Both the position numbers and the translations under genes were made by a program. DNA of 64,000 nucleotides from CAYQJL01 sp964573295 (lineage in GTDB: Bacteria; Eisenbacteria; RBG-16-71-46; CAIMUX01; WJJG01), in the NCBI GenBank assembly GCA_964573295.1, contig CAZNJE010000010.1, forward strand, positions 56,503 to 120,502, read 5' to 3'. A model generated the notes under the pieces. It was not told where the DNA came from and did not search any database. It saw only the letters and a program-made list of their open reading frames with translations. Numbering within the stretch: position 1 is the first letter of the stretch; each line of letters opens with the position of its first letter. This document shows, piece by piece, positions 50,671 through 60,343 of this stretch.

Positions 50671-53079
50671 ATGTCCAAGGATTCCGACCGTCACCACCCA
50701 GAATGCGGTCCGCGGAACGCGCATCGAGTCGTCAATGACGTCCTCGCCCGCAGTCCCGTCGTTGCTTTCGTCTGGGACAGTACCCAGGGTTGGCCCGTAT
50801 CCTTCGCCTCACCCAACGTGGAACGTCTGTTCGGCTGGACGGCCGAACAATTCATGTCGGGCGAAATCCAGTACGATCGTGTCGTCCACCCCGACGATCT
50901 CGCACGGGTCGTCCAGGAAGTCGCCGATAGCAGCGCGGATCCTGAAGCGTCGAGGATCCCCCACCGTCCCTACCGCGTGATCCGCCGGGATGGCGACGTG
51001 CGCTGGGTCGAGGACTTGACCAACATCCGTCGCGGAGCACAGGGCGAGATCCTCGCCTACGAAGGCCTGCTGCTCGATATCACGCAGCGCAAGGAGGCAG
51101 AGGAGCGCCTGCAACAAAGCCGCGAACAATACATGTTGGCCGTCAAGGGAAGCAACGACGGCATTTGGGATTGGGATCTTCGCAACAACGACCTGTTCCT
51201 CTCCAGCCGCTGGAAGGAAATGCTCGGGGCTACTGACGACGAGTTGCCCAGCGCCTTTTCCTCCTTTGAGCGTCATCTTCACCCTGACGATCGTTCGCGG
51301 GTGCTTGCTCAGATACGCTGCTACTTGGATAGTCAGACACCCGACTACAAAGCGGAATTCCGCATGCGCCACATGGACGGCAGCTATCGCTGGATCCTGG
51401 CCCGCGGCCAGGCCGTTCGCGACGCGGACGGAACTCCGATTCGCGTGGCCGGATCCCACACCGACATCACCGAGTGGAAGCGCGCCGAAGCCGACCTGCG
51501 CGCCCAGTCCTCCTTCATTCGCTCTCTTCTCGAGACCGCGGTGACCCCCATATTCTACAAGGATCTCCAAGGCACCTACGTTGACTGCAACGGTGCCTTC
51601 GCCAACTTCCTCGGACGTTCTCGCGAGGATGTCATCGGCCACACCGCCTACGAACTCTCCCCGCCTGAAAAGGCCCGGCGCTACCACGAGATGGACCAGG
51701 ATCTTCTGGCAGCCGGAGGGCAGCAGTCTTACCAATCGACCGTGACGACGGCCGATGGAGAGCGAGTCGTGGTATTCCATAAGGCCGTCTGCACCGATGT
51801 CGCCGGCCACGCCATCGGCATTGTGGGTGTCATCACGGATATTACCGAACAGGAACGCGCTCAGCGCGAGGCGCTCGAGAAGGAAGAGCTCGTCCGCAGC
51901 ACACTGGCATCGGCACCCGTCGGGATCATGCTGATCGAGCCACGCGAGCACCGGATCATCCTGGCCAACGACAAGGCGTGCGATATGCTTGGCTACCCAA
52001 GCGGAGATCTTCAAGGACGGATCTGCATCGACACGATCTGTCCCCTTCACCAAGGTCGGTGTCCGATCACAAATCACCCCAACCATCTCGACAGTTTCGA
52101 ATGCCGGCTCACAACCCGTAGCGCTCAGCCGGTGCCCGTCCTCATGTCAGTGTCGGAGATCCACTTCGACGGGCGGCGCCATCTGCTCGAAACTTTCATT
52201 GATCTAACCGCCAGGAAGGCGCTCGAAGCCCAGGCGCTGCAGGCGGAGAAGCTGGCGGCCATCGGCCAGTTGGCCGCCGGCATCGCCCACGAAATCAACA
52301 CCCCCACCCAGTTCGTGGGTGACAACACACGTTTCCTGCAAGACGCCTTCAGCGGCTTGACTACCCTTCTCACGACCTACGCACGACTGCGCGAAGCCGT
52401 CTCGGCCGACCCGCGCGTGCGTTCCCTGGTCGACTCCGTCGCACTTCAGGAAACGGACATGGATGTGGAGTTTCTTCTCGCAGAGGTCCCCCAGGCCATC
52501 GAGCAGAGTCTGGAAGGGGTGCGGCGGATCACCGAAATCGTGGCCGCCATGAAGGCGTTCTCCCACCCGGGCGCAGCGGAAATGTCCCCCGGCGACATCA
52601 ATGCCGCCATTCGCAGCACAGCCACCGTATCCCGCAACGAGTGGAAGTACGTCGCCGACCTGGAGCTCGACCTCGACGACGAACTGCCCATGGTGCCCTG
52701 CATCCTCGGTGAGCTGAATCAAGCCATGCTCAACATGGTCGTCAATGCTGCTCAAGCCATCGGTGAACAGAGTCAGACAGCGCACGAGCGGCGCGGCAAG
52801 ATCACGATCGCAACCCGGGCCACCCGTGACCATGCCGAGATTCGCATCGCCGACGACGGGCCGGGGATTGCAGAGAACATCCGTGAACGAGTATTCGAGC
52901 CTTTCTTCACCACCAAGGAAGTAGGGAAGGGCACCGGCCAAGGTTTGTCGATCGCTCGCCACGTCATCGTGGAAAAGCATGGTGGCGAACTGCTCGTGGA
53001 CAGCACACCTGGCACGGGAAGCTGCTTCACGATTCGCCTGCCGCTTCGCGAGAAGCACTCTGCAAGGGGGGTGGCCTGA
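50671..53079 (+). CDS. Multi-PAS histidine kinase (HEINTP type)
   Basis: 802 residues from ATG 50671 behind GGGAG; cytoplasmic. Four PAS/PAC units in order: about 25-150, 152-280 (SNDGIWDWDLRNNDLFLSSRWKEMLG), 285-405 (FIRSLLETAVTPIFYKDLQG) and 410-530 (STLASAPVGIMLIEPREHRI, with CPLHQGRCPITNHP). HisKA has GQLAAGIAHEINTPTQFVGDNTRFLQ; HATPase has NMVVNAAQAIG, IADDGPGIAE and GTGQGLSIARHVI. The C-terminal half is closely similar to the kinase encoded just upstream, indicating duplication. It converges with the next regulator with no intervening bases between the two stop codons. Confidence 0.93.
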   Translation: MSKDSDRHHPECGPRNAHRVVNDVLARSPVVAFVWDSTQGWPVSFASPNVERLFGWTAEQFMSGEIQYDRVVHPDDLARVVQEVADSSADPEASRIPHRPYRVIRRDGDVRWVEDLTNIRRGAQGEILAYEGLLLDITQRKEAEERLQQSREQYMLAVKGSNDGIWDWDLRNNDLFLSSRWKEMLGATDDELPSAFSSFERHLHPDDRSRVLAQIRCYLDSQTPDYKAEFRMRHMDGSYRWILARGQAVRDADGTPIRVAGSHTDITEWKRAEADLRAQSSFIRSLLETAVTPIFYKDLQGTYVDCNGAFANFLGRSREDVIGHTAYELSPPEKARRYHEMDQDLLAAGGQQSYQSTVTTADGERVVVFHKAVCTDVAGHAIGIVGVITDITEQERAQREALEKEELVRSTLASAPVGIMLIEPREHRIILANDKACDMLGYPSGDLQGRICIDTICPLHQGRCPITNHPNHLDSFECRLTTRSAQPVPVLMSVSEIHFDGRRHLLETFIDLTARKALEAQALQAEKLAAIGQLAAGIAHEINTPTQFVGDNTRFLQDAFSGLTTLLTTYARLREAVSADPRVRSLVDSVALQETDMDVEFLLAEVPQAIEQSLEGVRRITEIVAAMKAFSHPGAAEMSPGDINAAIRSTATVSRNEWKYVADLELDLDDELPMVPCILGELNQAMLNMVVNAAQAIGEQSQTAHERRGKITIATRATRDHAEIRIADDGPGIAENIRERVFEPFFTTKEVGKGTGQGLSIARHVIVEKHGGELLVDSTPGTGSCFTIRLPLREKHSARGVA

Positions 53080-53703
53080 TCAGGCGGCTTCGCTCTCCCG
53101 GTCTTCTCCTGCGTTCGCTTCACTTCCCGGTCTCTCGCCGCGACCTGACCGTGACGTCGCTTCGTCGATCTGCCGCAGAAGAGCATCAACGTTCTCACCC
53201 TCATCGTCGATGACGATGGCCCCGGTGTCGTCGCGTTCGATCGCGGTGATGCCGGGGTGATCCTCCTCCAGCTTCTCCAGTACATTGGCTTGGTTCTTCA
53301 GGACCGTCAACATGCGCCGGCTTCCTTGCAACAGGCGCTTCTGTTGTAGCGCCTGGCGAATCGTGATGGCCAACTCGCTGGGGTTGCATGGCTTGGTCAT
53401 GAAACGGAAGATGCGGCCTTCGTTGATCGCTTTGATGGCCGTGTCCAAGCTCGCGTGGCCGGTAAGCACAATCCGGATCGTCTCCGGATACTGCTTCTGC
53501 ACGACTGCCAGGAAGTCGGTGCCCGACATGCCAGGCATCATCTCGTCTGAGACCACGACATCGATCGGCCGCTCGGAGAGAATCTCGAGTGCCGCACGGG
53601 CGGATGTCGCCGTGTGGATTTCGAAGCTCTCACGATGCAACGTTCGCTGAATTGCCTTGGTGACGCGGACCTCGTCGTCCACGATCAACACATGTGCACC
53701 CAT
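53080..53703 (-). CDS. Response regulator with short acidic C-terminal extension
   Basis: 207 residues from ATG 53703, preferred because GGGAGGGGG lies upstream (ATG 53721 is the alternative). The receiver has VLIVDDEVRVTKAIQRTL, Asp53 (VVSDEMMPGMSG), LTGHAS and FRFMTKPC, so it belongs to the RpfG-like receiver subfamily. A helix (about 120-150) and an acidic, Gly/Ser-rich tail follow with no catalytic or DNA-binding domain. It is presumably a phosphotransfer or single-domain adaptor for the neighbouring kinases. First in a minus-strand run with two REC-HDOD genes; 18-37 bp separate it from the next. Confidence 0.88.
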   Translation of the reverse strand: MGAHVLIVDDEVRVTKAIQRTLHRESFEIHTATSARAALEILSERPIDVVVSDEMMPGMSGTDFLAVVQKQYPETIRIVLTGHASLDTAIKAINEGRIFRFMTKPCNPSELAITIRQALQQKRLLQGSRRMLTVLKNQANVLEKLEEDHPGITAIERDDTGAIVIDDEGENVDALLRQIDEATSRSGRGERPGSEANAGEDRESEAA

Positions 53704-53739
53704 TGCCCCCTCCCTTGTCATGATTCATTCGGTTTCTTC

Positions 53740-54936
53740 TCACGCCGTTCGTCGCCGATCCGGCAACAGCTCTGGATCAAGGTCTCGCAGGGCCTCTGTG
53801 GCGCGTTCTATCCAGATGGGCAGCCGCTCGCGTACACCGATCGCATCCAGGAAGTCCATGTCGATCCCGGCCGCCTGCGGGTCGGGAAGTTCGAGCTCGG
53901 TCGTTATGTTGGCATGCTCGATGGCATCGGCGACATGAACGGCCGTCAACGCGCTGAACCCTCTCGCGGAGCTGCGCTGCGGATGCCGATGATAGGCCGC
54001 CACCTCGACAATGGCCGCCGGCATCGCCCACTTTGCCAGCAAGCCGGTCGTAAAGATCACCTCTGCCGGCCAGAGCTCGGCCTCGATCCGAATTGGATCC
54101 GCCTTATCGATCGCCCACGAAGCAAGATTGATCAGCAGCCCGCCTGCCAAGGCATCGTCCTGCTCCAGACGGTCCACCCGCTCGCATCGGCAGATCTCCC
54201 GGGCCATGATCCCCACACGGGCACTCTGCGCCCACCCTTCGTCGTAGCGAGCAGGATCGCGTGCCAGCCGCGCGCATCGCTCGAGCGAGTGCAACGTTAC
54301 CAGCGCCTTGGCAATCAAGCCCAGGCCGAGGATGCGGCCCATCTGGGCGGCATCCTCCTCCGGGACCTGCGATGACGGGCTCACCGCCCGGACCAGTTGA
54401 ACGAGTCGGCGTCTTGCCCCACCGTCTTCGAGAATCGCCTCGGTCAACAGATTCATACAGCTATCGGCATCCCCGGACCAGCGCAAGAGACGCGCGTAGA
54501 CGGGAGGGGGGGATTGCCATTGCGCATTCGTTCTCAGGAGAGACTGCGTCGCCTCGTGGTCGGTGAGTGTCTGTAGCGCCGCCGTCCGGGTGATGGCCCC
54601 CTTGAGCTCCCCCATATCGCACGGCTTCGTCAGGTACTGGTGCACGGGGCCGATGGCCCTGAGGACACTCTCCTCCTTTGCCTCACCCGAGAGAGCGATC
54701 CGAACCACGTGGGGATACTGCTCCATGATACGGCCCAGAAGTTCCGCGCCGTTCATGCCCGGCATGCGCATGTCCGACACGACCACCCGGATCGGCAACT
54801 CCTCGAGAAGATCGAGCGCCTCGGGACCGCTACCGACGAAGTGCATGTCCCATTCGGCTCGCAAGCTGCGCAGCATTCGGCGGAGGCCTTGCAGGACCCG
54901 CGGCTCGTCATCTACGAATAGAATGTGCAGTTTCAA
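53740..54936 (-). CDS. Response regulator with degenerate HDOD output domain
   Basis: 398 residues from ATG 54936. The receiver (ILFVDDEPRVLQGLRRMLRS, Asp55 in VVSDMRMPGMNG, LSGEAKE, HQYLTKPC) is close to that of the next gene, including RxEWDMHF. The output region follows HDOD layout (ILGLGLIAKALVTLHSLERCARL, ALTAVHVADAIEHAN), but the HD metal pair is absent: AGGLLINLASWAIDK stands where AGMLHDVGKVIL occurs in the paralogue. HDOD proteins are usually non-catalytic scaffolds in motility and stress signalling; this copy appears further reduced. Confidence 0.85.
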   Translation of the reverse strand: MKLHILFVDDEPRVLQGLRRMLRSLRAEWDMHFVGSGPEALDLLEELPIRVVVSDMRMPGMNGAELLGRIMEQYPHVVRIALSGEAKEESVLRAIGPVHQYLTKPCDMGELKGAITRTAALQTLTDHEATQSLLRTNAQWQSPPPVYARLLRWSGDADSCMNLLTEAILEDGGARRRLVQLVRAVSPSSQVPEEDAAQMGRILGLGLIAKALVTLHSLERCARLARDPARYDEGWAQSARVGIMAREICRCERVDRLEQDDALAGGLLINLASWAIDKADPIRIEAELWPAEVIFTTGLLAKWAMPAAIVEVAAYHRHPQRSSARGFSALTAVHVADAIEHANITTELELPDPQAAGIDMDFLDAIGVRERLPIWIERATEALRDLDPELLPDRRRTA

Positions 54937-54989
54937 GGCGATTTCTCCGTTACGACATCCGTTGCCATGAGGCCGGCCACAACGGTCTC

Positions 54990-56213
54990 TCAGGCGACCT
55001 TGCCCATGGGGGCTCCATCATCGAGCGCTCGGCAGTGTTTCTCGAACTCCGGGATTCGGTCGGCAATCCCTGTCAGACGCAGATGAGCATCGTCCAGAGG
55101 CTGCTCGAGCCCGCGACTCAAAGGCGGTTGAATGCGTTGATCCAGAACATTCGCCACATGGACCGCGGTAAGAGCGGTGATCTGCTCGTCCGCGAGGCCC
55201 TTGGGCGCATGGTGGAAGGCAACGGCTTCCACGAAGGGATCGGGCAGTCCCCACAGCCCCAGCAAGTGGGCGCCAACCTGTGCATGATCGGCCCCCAAGA
55301 TCTGCTGCTCCGCCTCGATGTCGGGAATCCCCTCCGAGTCGGCGAAGCTAAGAACCTGCTGGTATTCCGCTGGGAGGTTCGTCGCCAGAATCACCTTGCC
55401 CACATCGTGGAGCATGCCCGCGCCGAATGCGTCGTCGGCCACGCCTTCACTGAGCCCGAGGGTCATGCAGATCCGCTGGGCGAATCGCGCGGTATTCATG
55501 CTGTGGCGCCAGAGCTTGTCGATCGAAAACCCGCCCGTCGCGTGCGCATCGAAGGACGCGAACACCTGGATCGATAGCACCAGGTTCTTCACGGTATCTA
55601 GCCCGAGCAGATTGACCGCATGACTGGGATTCGACACATGGCGCCGCAAGCCGAAGAAGGCGGAATTGACCATGTGAAGGATTTTGGCCGTCATGCCAAG
55701 GTCGCTGGAGATGATCTCGCCAACCTGCTGGATGGACGGTTCCTCACTCTCGAGCTCTTCCACGATCTTGGCGTAGAGGGTCGGCCGGCTGGGGATCGTC
55801 TTCAGCTGACTGACCAGCTCACTCAGGATCGGACATTGCAGCCGATCGCGCAGGGAACACACACGGTGAATGGTCGCTTTGAGGGCCTCCGACTCGCACG
55901 GCTTGGAGAGATACTGGTGCACTGGCCGCACGGAACGGAGAATCAGCTGTTCGTCAGCCTGTCCCGAGAGGGCCAGGCGGGCGACTTGGGGGAAGTCGTT
56001 CATGACCTCCGTGAGAAACTGCGCCCCATCCATGCCCGGCATGCGCATGTCCGACACGACGACGTCAAAGGAGTGCTGCCGCAGCAATTCGAGAGCTTCC
56101 GCCGCACTCGAGGCGAAATGCATGTCCCACTCCCTGCGCATGCTTCGTAGCATGCGCTTGAGACCATCCAAGACGCGCTTCTCGTCATCCACGAAGAGGA
56201 TTCTTCGACTCAT
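54990..56213 (-). CDS. Response regulator with HDOD output domain
   Basis: 407 residues from ATG 56213; GTG 56219 is possible but leaves no room for a ribosome site. The receiver (ILFVDDEKRVLDGLKRMLRSMRREWDMHF, Asp55 in VVSDMRMPGMDG, LSGQADE, HQYLSKPC) is followed by a complete HDOD domain: IPSRPTLYAKIVEELESEEPSIQQVGEIISSDLGMTAKILHMVNSAFFGL, HAVNLLGLDTVKNLVLSIQVF, AGMLHDVGKVILATNLP, FHHAPKG and ALTAVHVANVL. It likely acts as a phosphorylation-dependent scaffold downstream of the island's kinases. The preceding kinase on the same strand ends 65 bp upstream. Confidence 0.92.
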   Translation of the reverse strand: MSRRILFVDDEKRVLDGLKRMLRSMRREWDMHFASSAAEALELLRQHSFDVVVSDMRMPGMDGAQFLTEVMNDFPQVARLALSGQADEQLILRSVRPVHQYLSKPCESEALKATIHRVCSLRDRLQCPILSELVSQLKTIPSRPTLYAKIVEELESEEPSIQQVGEIISSDLGMTAKILHMVNSAFFGLRRHVSNPSHAVNLLGLDTVKNLVLSIQVFASFDAHATGGFSIDKLWRHSMNTARFAQRICMTLGLSEGVADDAFGAGMLHDVGKVILATNLPAEYQQVLSFADSEGIPDIEAEQQILGADHAQVGAHLLGLWGLPDPFVEAVAFHHAPKGLADEQITALTAVHVANVLDQRIQPPLSRGLEQPLDDAHLRLTGIADRIPEFEKHCRALDDGAPMGKVA

Positions 56214-56278
56214 CCTCACACCTCATTGCGTTGCCTTTGTCGGATAGACACGATCGGATGTCGTGGTCCTGCTCGACA

Positions 56279-58756
56279 TCAGGCCACGGCGGCTCTGCCC
56301 TCGATTGGCGTCGCGGGAAGACGAATGATAAACGTCGTTCCCTCTCCCAGCTCGCTTTCTACACGGATCTCGCCCCCATGCTTGTCAACAATGGCGGCAT
56401 AAACGATGGCCAAGCCTTGCCCGCTACCCTTGCCCACCTCCTTCGTCGTGAAGAAGGGTTCGAAAATGCGATCCTTGACCTCGGCCGGAATGCCGCTTCC
56501 GTCATCGGCCACGCGGATTTCGATCCATGATCCTGCCTTGCGCGTACTGATGTGGATCTCGCCCATGTCATCCGGCATGTCACCTCGTGCGTCCACAACG
56601 GCGTCAGCGGCATTGACGATCAGATTGAGCACGGCCTGGTTCAGCTCACCCGGGTGACATGCCAAGGGGGGCAGATCGGAAGCGAACTCGGTTGTGAGCT
56701 TGGCCACGTACTTCCAGTGATGGGTCGTGACGGTAATCGTGCTCCGAATGGCATCGTTGATGTCGATCGCTTGCTTTTCCTTCGTACCTGGGTGAGAGAA
56801 TTCCTTCATCGCCCGAACGATCGTGCCGATGCGCTGGAGACCCTCCATGGCCTGATCGAGAGCAGACGGAATCTCCTGCTCCAGGAATTCGACATCGGCG
56901 TCGTCCAACATGGCCCCGATCCGCGCCTGGATGTCGGCAACGTGTTGCGCCTCCCGCGGGTCAGTGCCGGGCTTCTCGTCCAACAGGACCCGCAAGGACC
57001 CGATCAGGGCCTGGATGTCCTGCATGGCGTCCTTGAGGAAGTGGACGTTGTCGCTCACGTACTGGGACGGCGTGTTGATCTCGTGCGCAATGCCGGCGGC
57101 GAGTTGGCCCACCGACTCCATCTTCTGCGCCTGCATGAGCTGTTGTTGCAAGGCCCTACTCTTCGTGAGATCGGTGATCGTGAGCAGCATGCCGCTCACC
57201 TGCAGGTCGTCCGACAGAAGGGGGGCTGCGCGAATCTGTGCCGGGAAGGCCTTTCCTGCTCGGGTACGCAGTTCGAGCTCCTCTTCCCAGGTCTCAAGCG
57301 CTTCCAATGCCTTGATGAGCCGCGATAGCGTCTCGGAGGATACGAAGACTGCGGAGAGGCCCTCCGCGTTGATCGAATCGCGCGTGTGCTCCAGCAGGCG
57401 GCCCGAGGCCAGATTCAAGTACGTAACGCGACCAGCGACGTCGGCGATCAGGACCGCCGCCGAGGAATCATCGAGTGCCGCCTTCACCCGGGCCAGCTCT
57501 TCACTAGCACGCTTCTGTTCGGTGACGTCCACCGCTGTGCCCACCAGGCCCGCAATCCGTCCAGTCGGGTCACACAACGGCCTCTTGCTGATCAGGTAGA
57601 TGGCTTCGGTTCCGTCGGGCAGTACCACGGGCAGTTCGATGTTCGTCGCCCCTTCGCCCTTGGTGATCACCAGCTCGTCGCAGGCTGTGAGTGGCGCCAG
57701 GCGGTCGAAGGCCAGCTCGAGATCCTCTCCCTTTTTCCCCAGGATCTCCTCGTGCGAGGACAGGCCGCAGACCGACAGCATCGCCCGATTGCATCCGGCG
57801 TATGTGTAGTTGGGTCTCTTCCAGTAGACCGGGAAGGGAAGCGCCGCCAGAATGCGTTCCTGCAGCCAGAGTTGATTCTGGAGACCCTGTTCGTGCTTGG
57901 CGGAGGTGAGGAGCTGCGCGGCCAACTGAGCCAGCAGCTTGGCCGGAGTCGCGATCCGCTTGGGGAGTTCGCCAGGCCCCTCGCCCGACCTGTAGATCGA
58001 GATGTGCCCCAGGTGCTTGCCCGAATGGCTCCGTGTGTCGCCCGCACGAATCGCAGGGATTGGGACGACCCATGGATCCCCGCCTGCCTCGGAATGAGGT
58101 CCCGCGGCGGCCGCCAGACAGCTGGAAGCGCTGGGCCTTTGTTCCCTTTCGTGGCGCGGTCTCTCCTCCGCGGGCGTCTTGGGAATCTCCCCGACGACGA
58201 GCGCCGTTGGGAGGTCCAATCCCTGCAGCCAAATCTGGCAGTAGCTACCGGGGAGCAGCCCCGCCATTGCGGCTGCGATCCACTGCAGCTTCCGCCCGAG
58301 TGAAACATCGGGCGTTGGGAGCCGGCCGACGAGGGCCACCAGATCCTCGAGGTAGCTCGTCGCGGCATCTTGAGACCCTAGATCGCTGCGTCGCGACGCC
58401 GCAGGCTGCACGACCTCGAGACACTCGAAAACCCCCACGATCTGCTGGTTTTCGTCACGAATGGGAAACGCGTTGGCCCGGCACGTCACGGACCTCCCGT
58501 CTGGGAGCTTGAGCGTTCGCTCCCAAGGGCGAATCTCTTCTCCGCCTCGAAGCCGGAGCAGGGGACAACGGCTGGTTCCGCAGGAGTCGTCCGGGATGAC
58601 CGCGCTGCAGCTTCTCGAGAGCGTCTGCTCGCTGGAGAGGCCCGTCAATGCTTCGAAGGCCGGGTTGACCTGCAAGATCGTCCCTTCCAGGTCGATCAAG
58701 CACAGGCCGAGCGTGGACTCGTTGAACACCTGGTCTGTCAAATTTCGGATGATCAT
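56279..58756 (-). CDS. PAS histidine kinase (HEINTP type)
   Basis: 825 residues from ATG 58756; the frame is open to 58912 but that extension is Arg/Ser-rich and non-coding in look. The ribosome site at 58756 is weak, so the start is uncertain. Domains: PAS 1 (FNESTLGLCLIDLEGTILQVNPAF, with CGTSRCPLL), a GAF-like region (about 150-300), PAS 2 (about 310-430), PAS 3 (about 435-550), HisKA (AQKMESVGQLAAGIAHEINTPSQYVSDN) and HATPase (NLIVNAADAVVD, VADDGSGIPAEV, GSGQGLAIVYA). It is the third kinase of the island with the same H-box and helical insert. Downstream REC-HDOD genes are its likely partners. Confidence 0.9.
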   Translation of the reverse strand: MIIRNLTDQVFNESTLGLCLIDLEGTILQVNPAFEALTGLSSEQTLSRSCSAVIPDDSCGTSRCPLLRLRGGEEIRPWERTLKLPDGRSVTCRANAFPIRDENQQIVGVFECLEVVQPAASRRSDLGSQDAATSYLEDLVALVGRLPTPDVSLGRKLQWIAAAMAGLLPGSYCQIWLQGLDLPTALVVGEIPKTPAEERPRHEREQRPSASSCLAAAAGPHSEAGGDPWVVPIPAIRAGDTRSHSGKHLGHISIYRSGEGPGELPKRIATPAKLLAQLAAQLLTSAKHEQGLQNQLWLQERILAALPFPVYWKRPNYTYAGCNRAMLSVCGLSSHEEILGKKGEDLELAFDRLAPLTACDELVITKGEGATNIELPVVLPDGTEAIYLISKRPLCDPTGRIAGLVGTAVDVTEQKRASEELARVKAALDDSSAAVLIADVAGRVTYLNLASGRLLEHTRDSINAEGLSAVFVSSETLSRLIKALEALETWEEELELRTRAGKAFPAQIRAAPLLSDDLQVSGMLLTITDLTKSRALQQQLMQAQKMESVGQLAAGIAHEINTPSQYVSDNVHFLKDAMQDIQALIGSLRVLLDEKPGTDPREAQHVADIQARIGAMLDDADVEFLEQEIPSALDQAMEGLQRIGTIVRAMKEFSHPGTKEKQAIDINDAIRSTITVTTHHWKYVAKLTTEFASDLPPLACHPGELNQAVLNLIVNAADAVVDARGDMPDDMGEIHISTRKAGSWIEIRVADDGSGIPAEVKDRIFEPFFTTKEVGKGSGQGLAIVYAAIVDKHGGEIRVESELGEGTTFIIRLPATPIEGRAAVA

Positions 58757-59198
58757 AGGTGGCGCAACGATCTGGCTCCAAGAGCTTCGCCCGACGGTCG
58801 TTGAACTCCCCACCTGCGCGGATGGAAACCGGCCAGCCGGCGCGGAAACCACCCTGGTGGGTGTCACCTGGAATGATCGGCGTCTGGGTCGGACAACATG
58901 AGAAGCGAGCACTGGAACGGCTTGCGACCGAGTGGGCCAGGGAGCAGCCGTGCGGCGCGCACGCTACACGGGCAGAGACGCCGGATCTGACCCGCTACCA
59001 CCACTTCCTCGCTGCTGCCAGCCCCCAGCTGTTGGGTCAACCCCATACTCGTGGGCATTGAGAAGACCGAAGCTATTCTAAAACAATCAGTTACACTTTC
59101 CGCCGGAGAGCACGGATGTAGTTGGCCCGGGATCGATTCGTCTCTCTAACAAGAACGTTGCGCCACCAGCAAGAAGCGCCGAGTAGACTACTAATTTA
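58757..59198. other. Intergenic region between the kinase and the broken LVIVD gene
   Basis: 442 bp. Short frames exist on the plus strand but none shows a ribosome site or recognisable sequence. I see no confident promoter or RNA. Confidence 0.4.
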
Positions 59199-60075
59199 GT
59201 GGACATCACGGACGGCCACGCCTACGCCGTCAATCAGGACGGCCAGTTCGGCGGCCTGACGATCTATGACATTCACAACCCCCTAGAACCGGTCATTCTC
59301 GGCTCGACGCCTTCTTCCGGTCCGAAACATGATGTCGTCGTCCACGGACCATACGCCTATGTCACGAGCAGCGCGGGACTCGAGGTCATCGATGTGTCCG
59401 ATCCCGAGATTCCTATCGTTCTCGGTTCGATCGCGACCCCGGACGCGGTCTACGGGCTCGATGTAAGCGACGATCTCGTGTTCGTCGCTGCGGAAGAGAG
59501 CGGTCTCATTATCATCGACGCCGGCTCACCGACCTCACCAGTCCAAATCGGCCATCTGCCACTACCCACCCGCACTCGCGACGTCGTGGTGATCGGGGAT
59601 CGAGCCTATGTGGCCAACTACGGTGGTCCTCGGCAACACGAGCGGCTTGCCGCCCTCCTACGCCTGGTCGGTCGCCGCGGGGCCCGCGATGATGCTGGTC
59701 GCGGCGGATGCTGCCGGTCTTCAGCTCTTCCCCGCACAGTGTTGGTCCGCGGCAGCCGGAGACAACGACACCGCCCACAACCCTTCAAGACGAAACACGT
59801 TCGGGCCAGTCCTCAACGTGCATCCTTCGCTCGGAGGAGGTACGGCAACGCTATCGTTTTCGCTCCGGGCCCCCGACTCGGCCGTGCTCAGGATCCTCGA
59901 CATCAGTGGGCGCACGGTGCGCCTCTTGCACTCGGGCCCGCTCACGCCAGGTTCACACACCAGGGCTTGGGATGGACGCGACCACTCAGGGCGCAGGCTC
60001 GACTCCGGGGTCTACTTCGGCCAGCTCGCCACATCCAGCGGTTCGGTCGTGGAGAAGGTGTTGGTGACCCGATAG
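59199..60075 (+). pseudogene. Broken LVIVD-repeat protein with FlgD-like C-terminal domain
   Basis: The frame opens at GTG 59199 directly within LVIVD repeats (MDITDGHAYAVNQDGQ, TIYDIHNPLEPVILGS, LEVIDVSDPEIPIVLGS, GLDVSDDLVFVAAEESGLIIID), with no signal peptide, so the 5' end is missing. Near 59620 it shifts: VANYG is followed in another frame by VVLGNTSGLPPSYAW, AMMLVAADAAGLQLF, then a FlgD/T9SS-type tail (LDISGRTVRLLHSGPLTPGSHTRAWDGRDHSGRRLDSGVYFGQL) ending at 60075. N-terminal loss plus a frameshift suggests a decayed relative of secreted LVIVD proteins such as the lipoprotein at 2665-5187. Confidence 0.7.
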
Positions 60076-60229
60076 ATGGCGAACCGCCTTTCACCGCTGC
60101 TCTCATCCAGCCGCCCGCAGGGGCATCATCTGATGGAAATCTGAAACTCACCCCCCCAGAGATGGTGTACTCGTTCTGATCATCTTCTCGTTTCAGGATA
60201 CTTCGTCGCGATACCTCATCGAGATTTCT

Positions 60230-60310
60230 GGTCGAGATGCTAAGGTCGAGACGTTGGGGTCCAGACGCCAAGGTCGAGACGCTGAGGTCGAGACGCTGAG
60301 GTCGAGACGC
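60230..60310. repeat. 14-bp tandem repeat (GGTCGAGACGCTGA), six copies, upstream of the lyase gene
   Basis: GGTCGAGAC-type cores start at 60230, 60244, 60258, 60272, 60286 and 60300, exactly 14 bp apart, with the inner copies slightly diverged. The array ends 33 bp before the lyase ATG and thus lies in its promoter or leader. Confidence 0.95.
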
Positions 60311-60343
60311 ACTGACCATGATCCAAGGAAAGGGGCAATTTTT

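Noticed and set aside
58759..59061. 100-codon plus-strand frame between the kinase and the broken LVIVD gene
   Set aside because: No ribosome site, and its first part is antisense to the kinase leader; no family resemblance.
60230..60310. Short repeat array considered as a CRISPR or replication iteron set
   Set aside because: Units are directly contiguous with no spacers, no cas genes are near, and no replication initiator or DnaA boxes accompany it.
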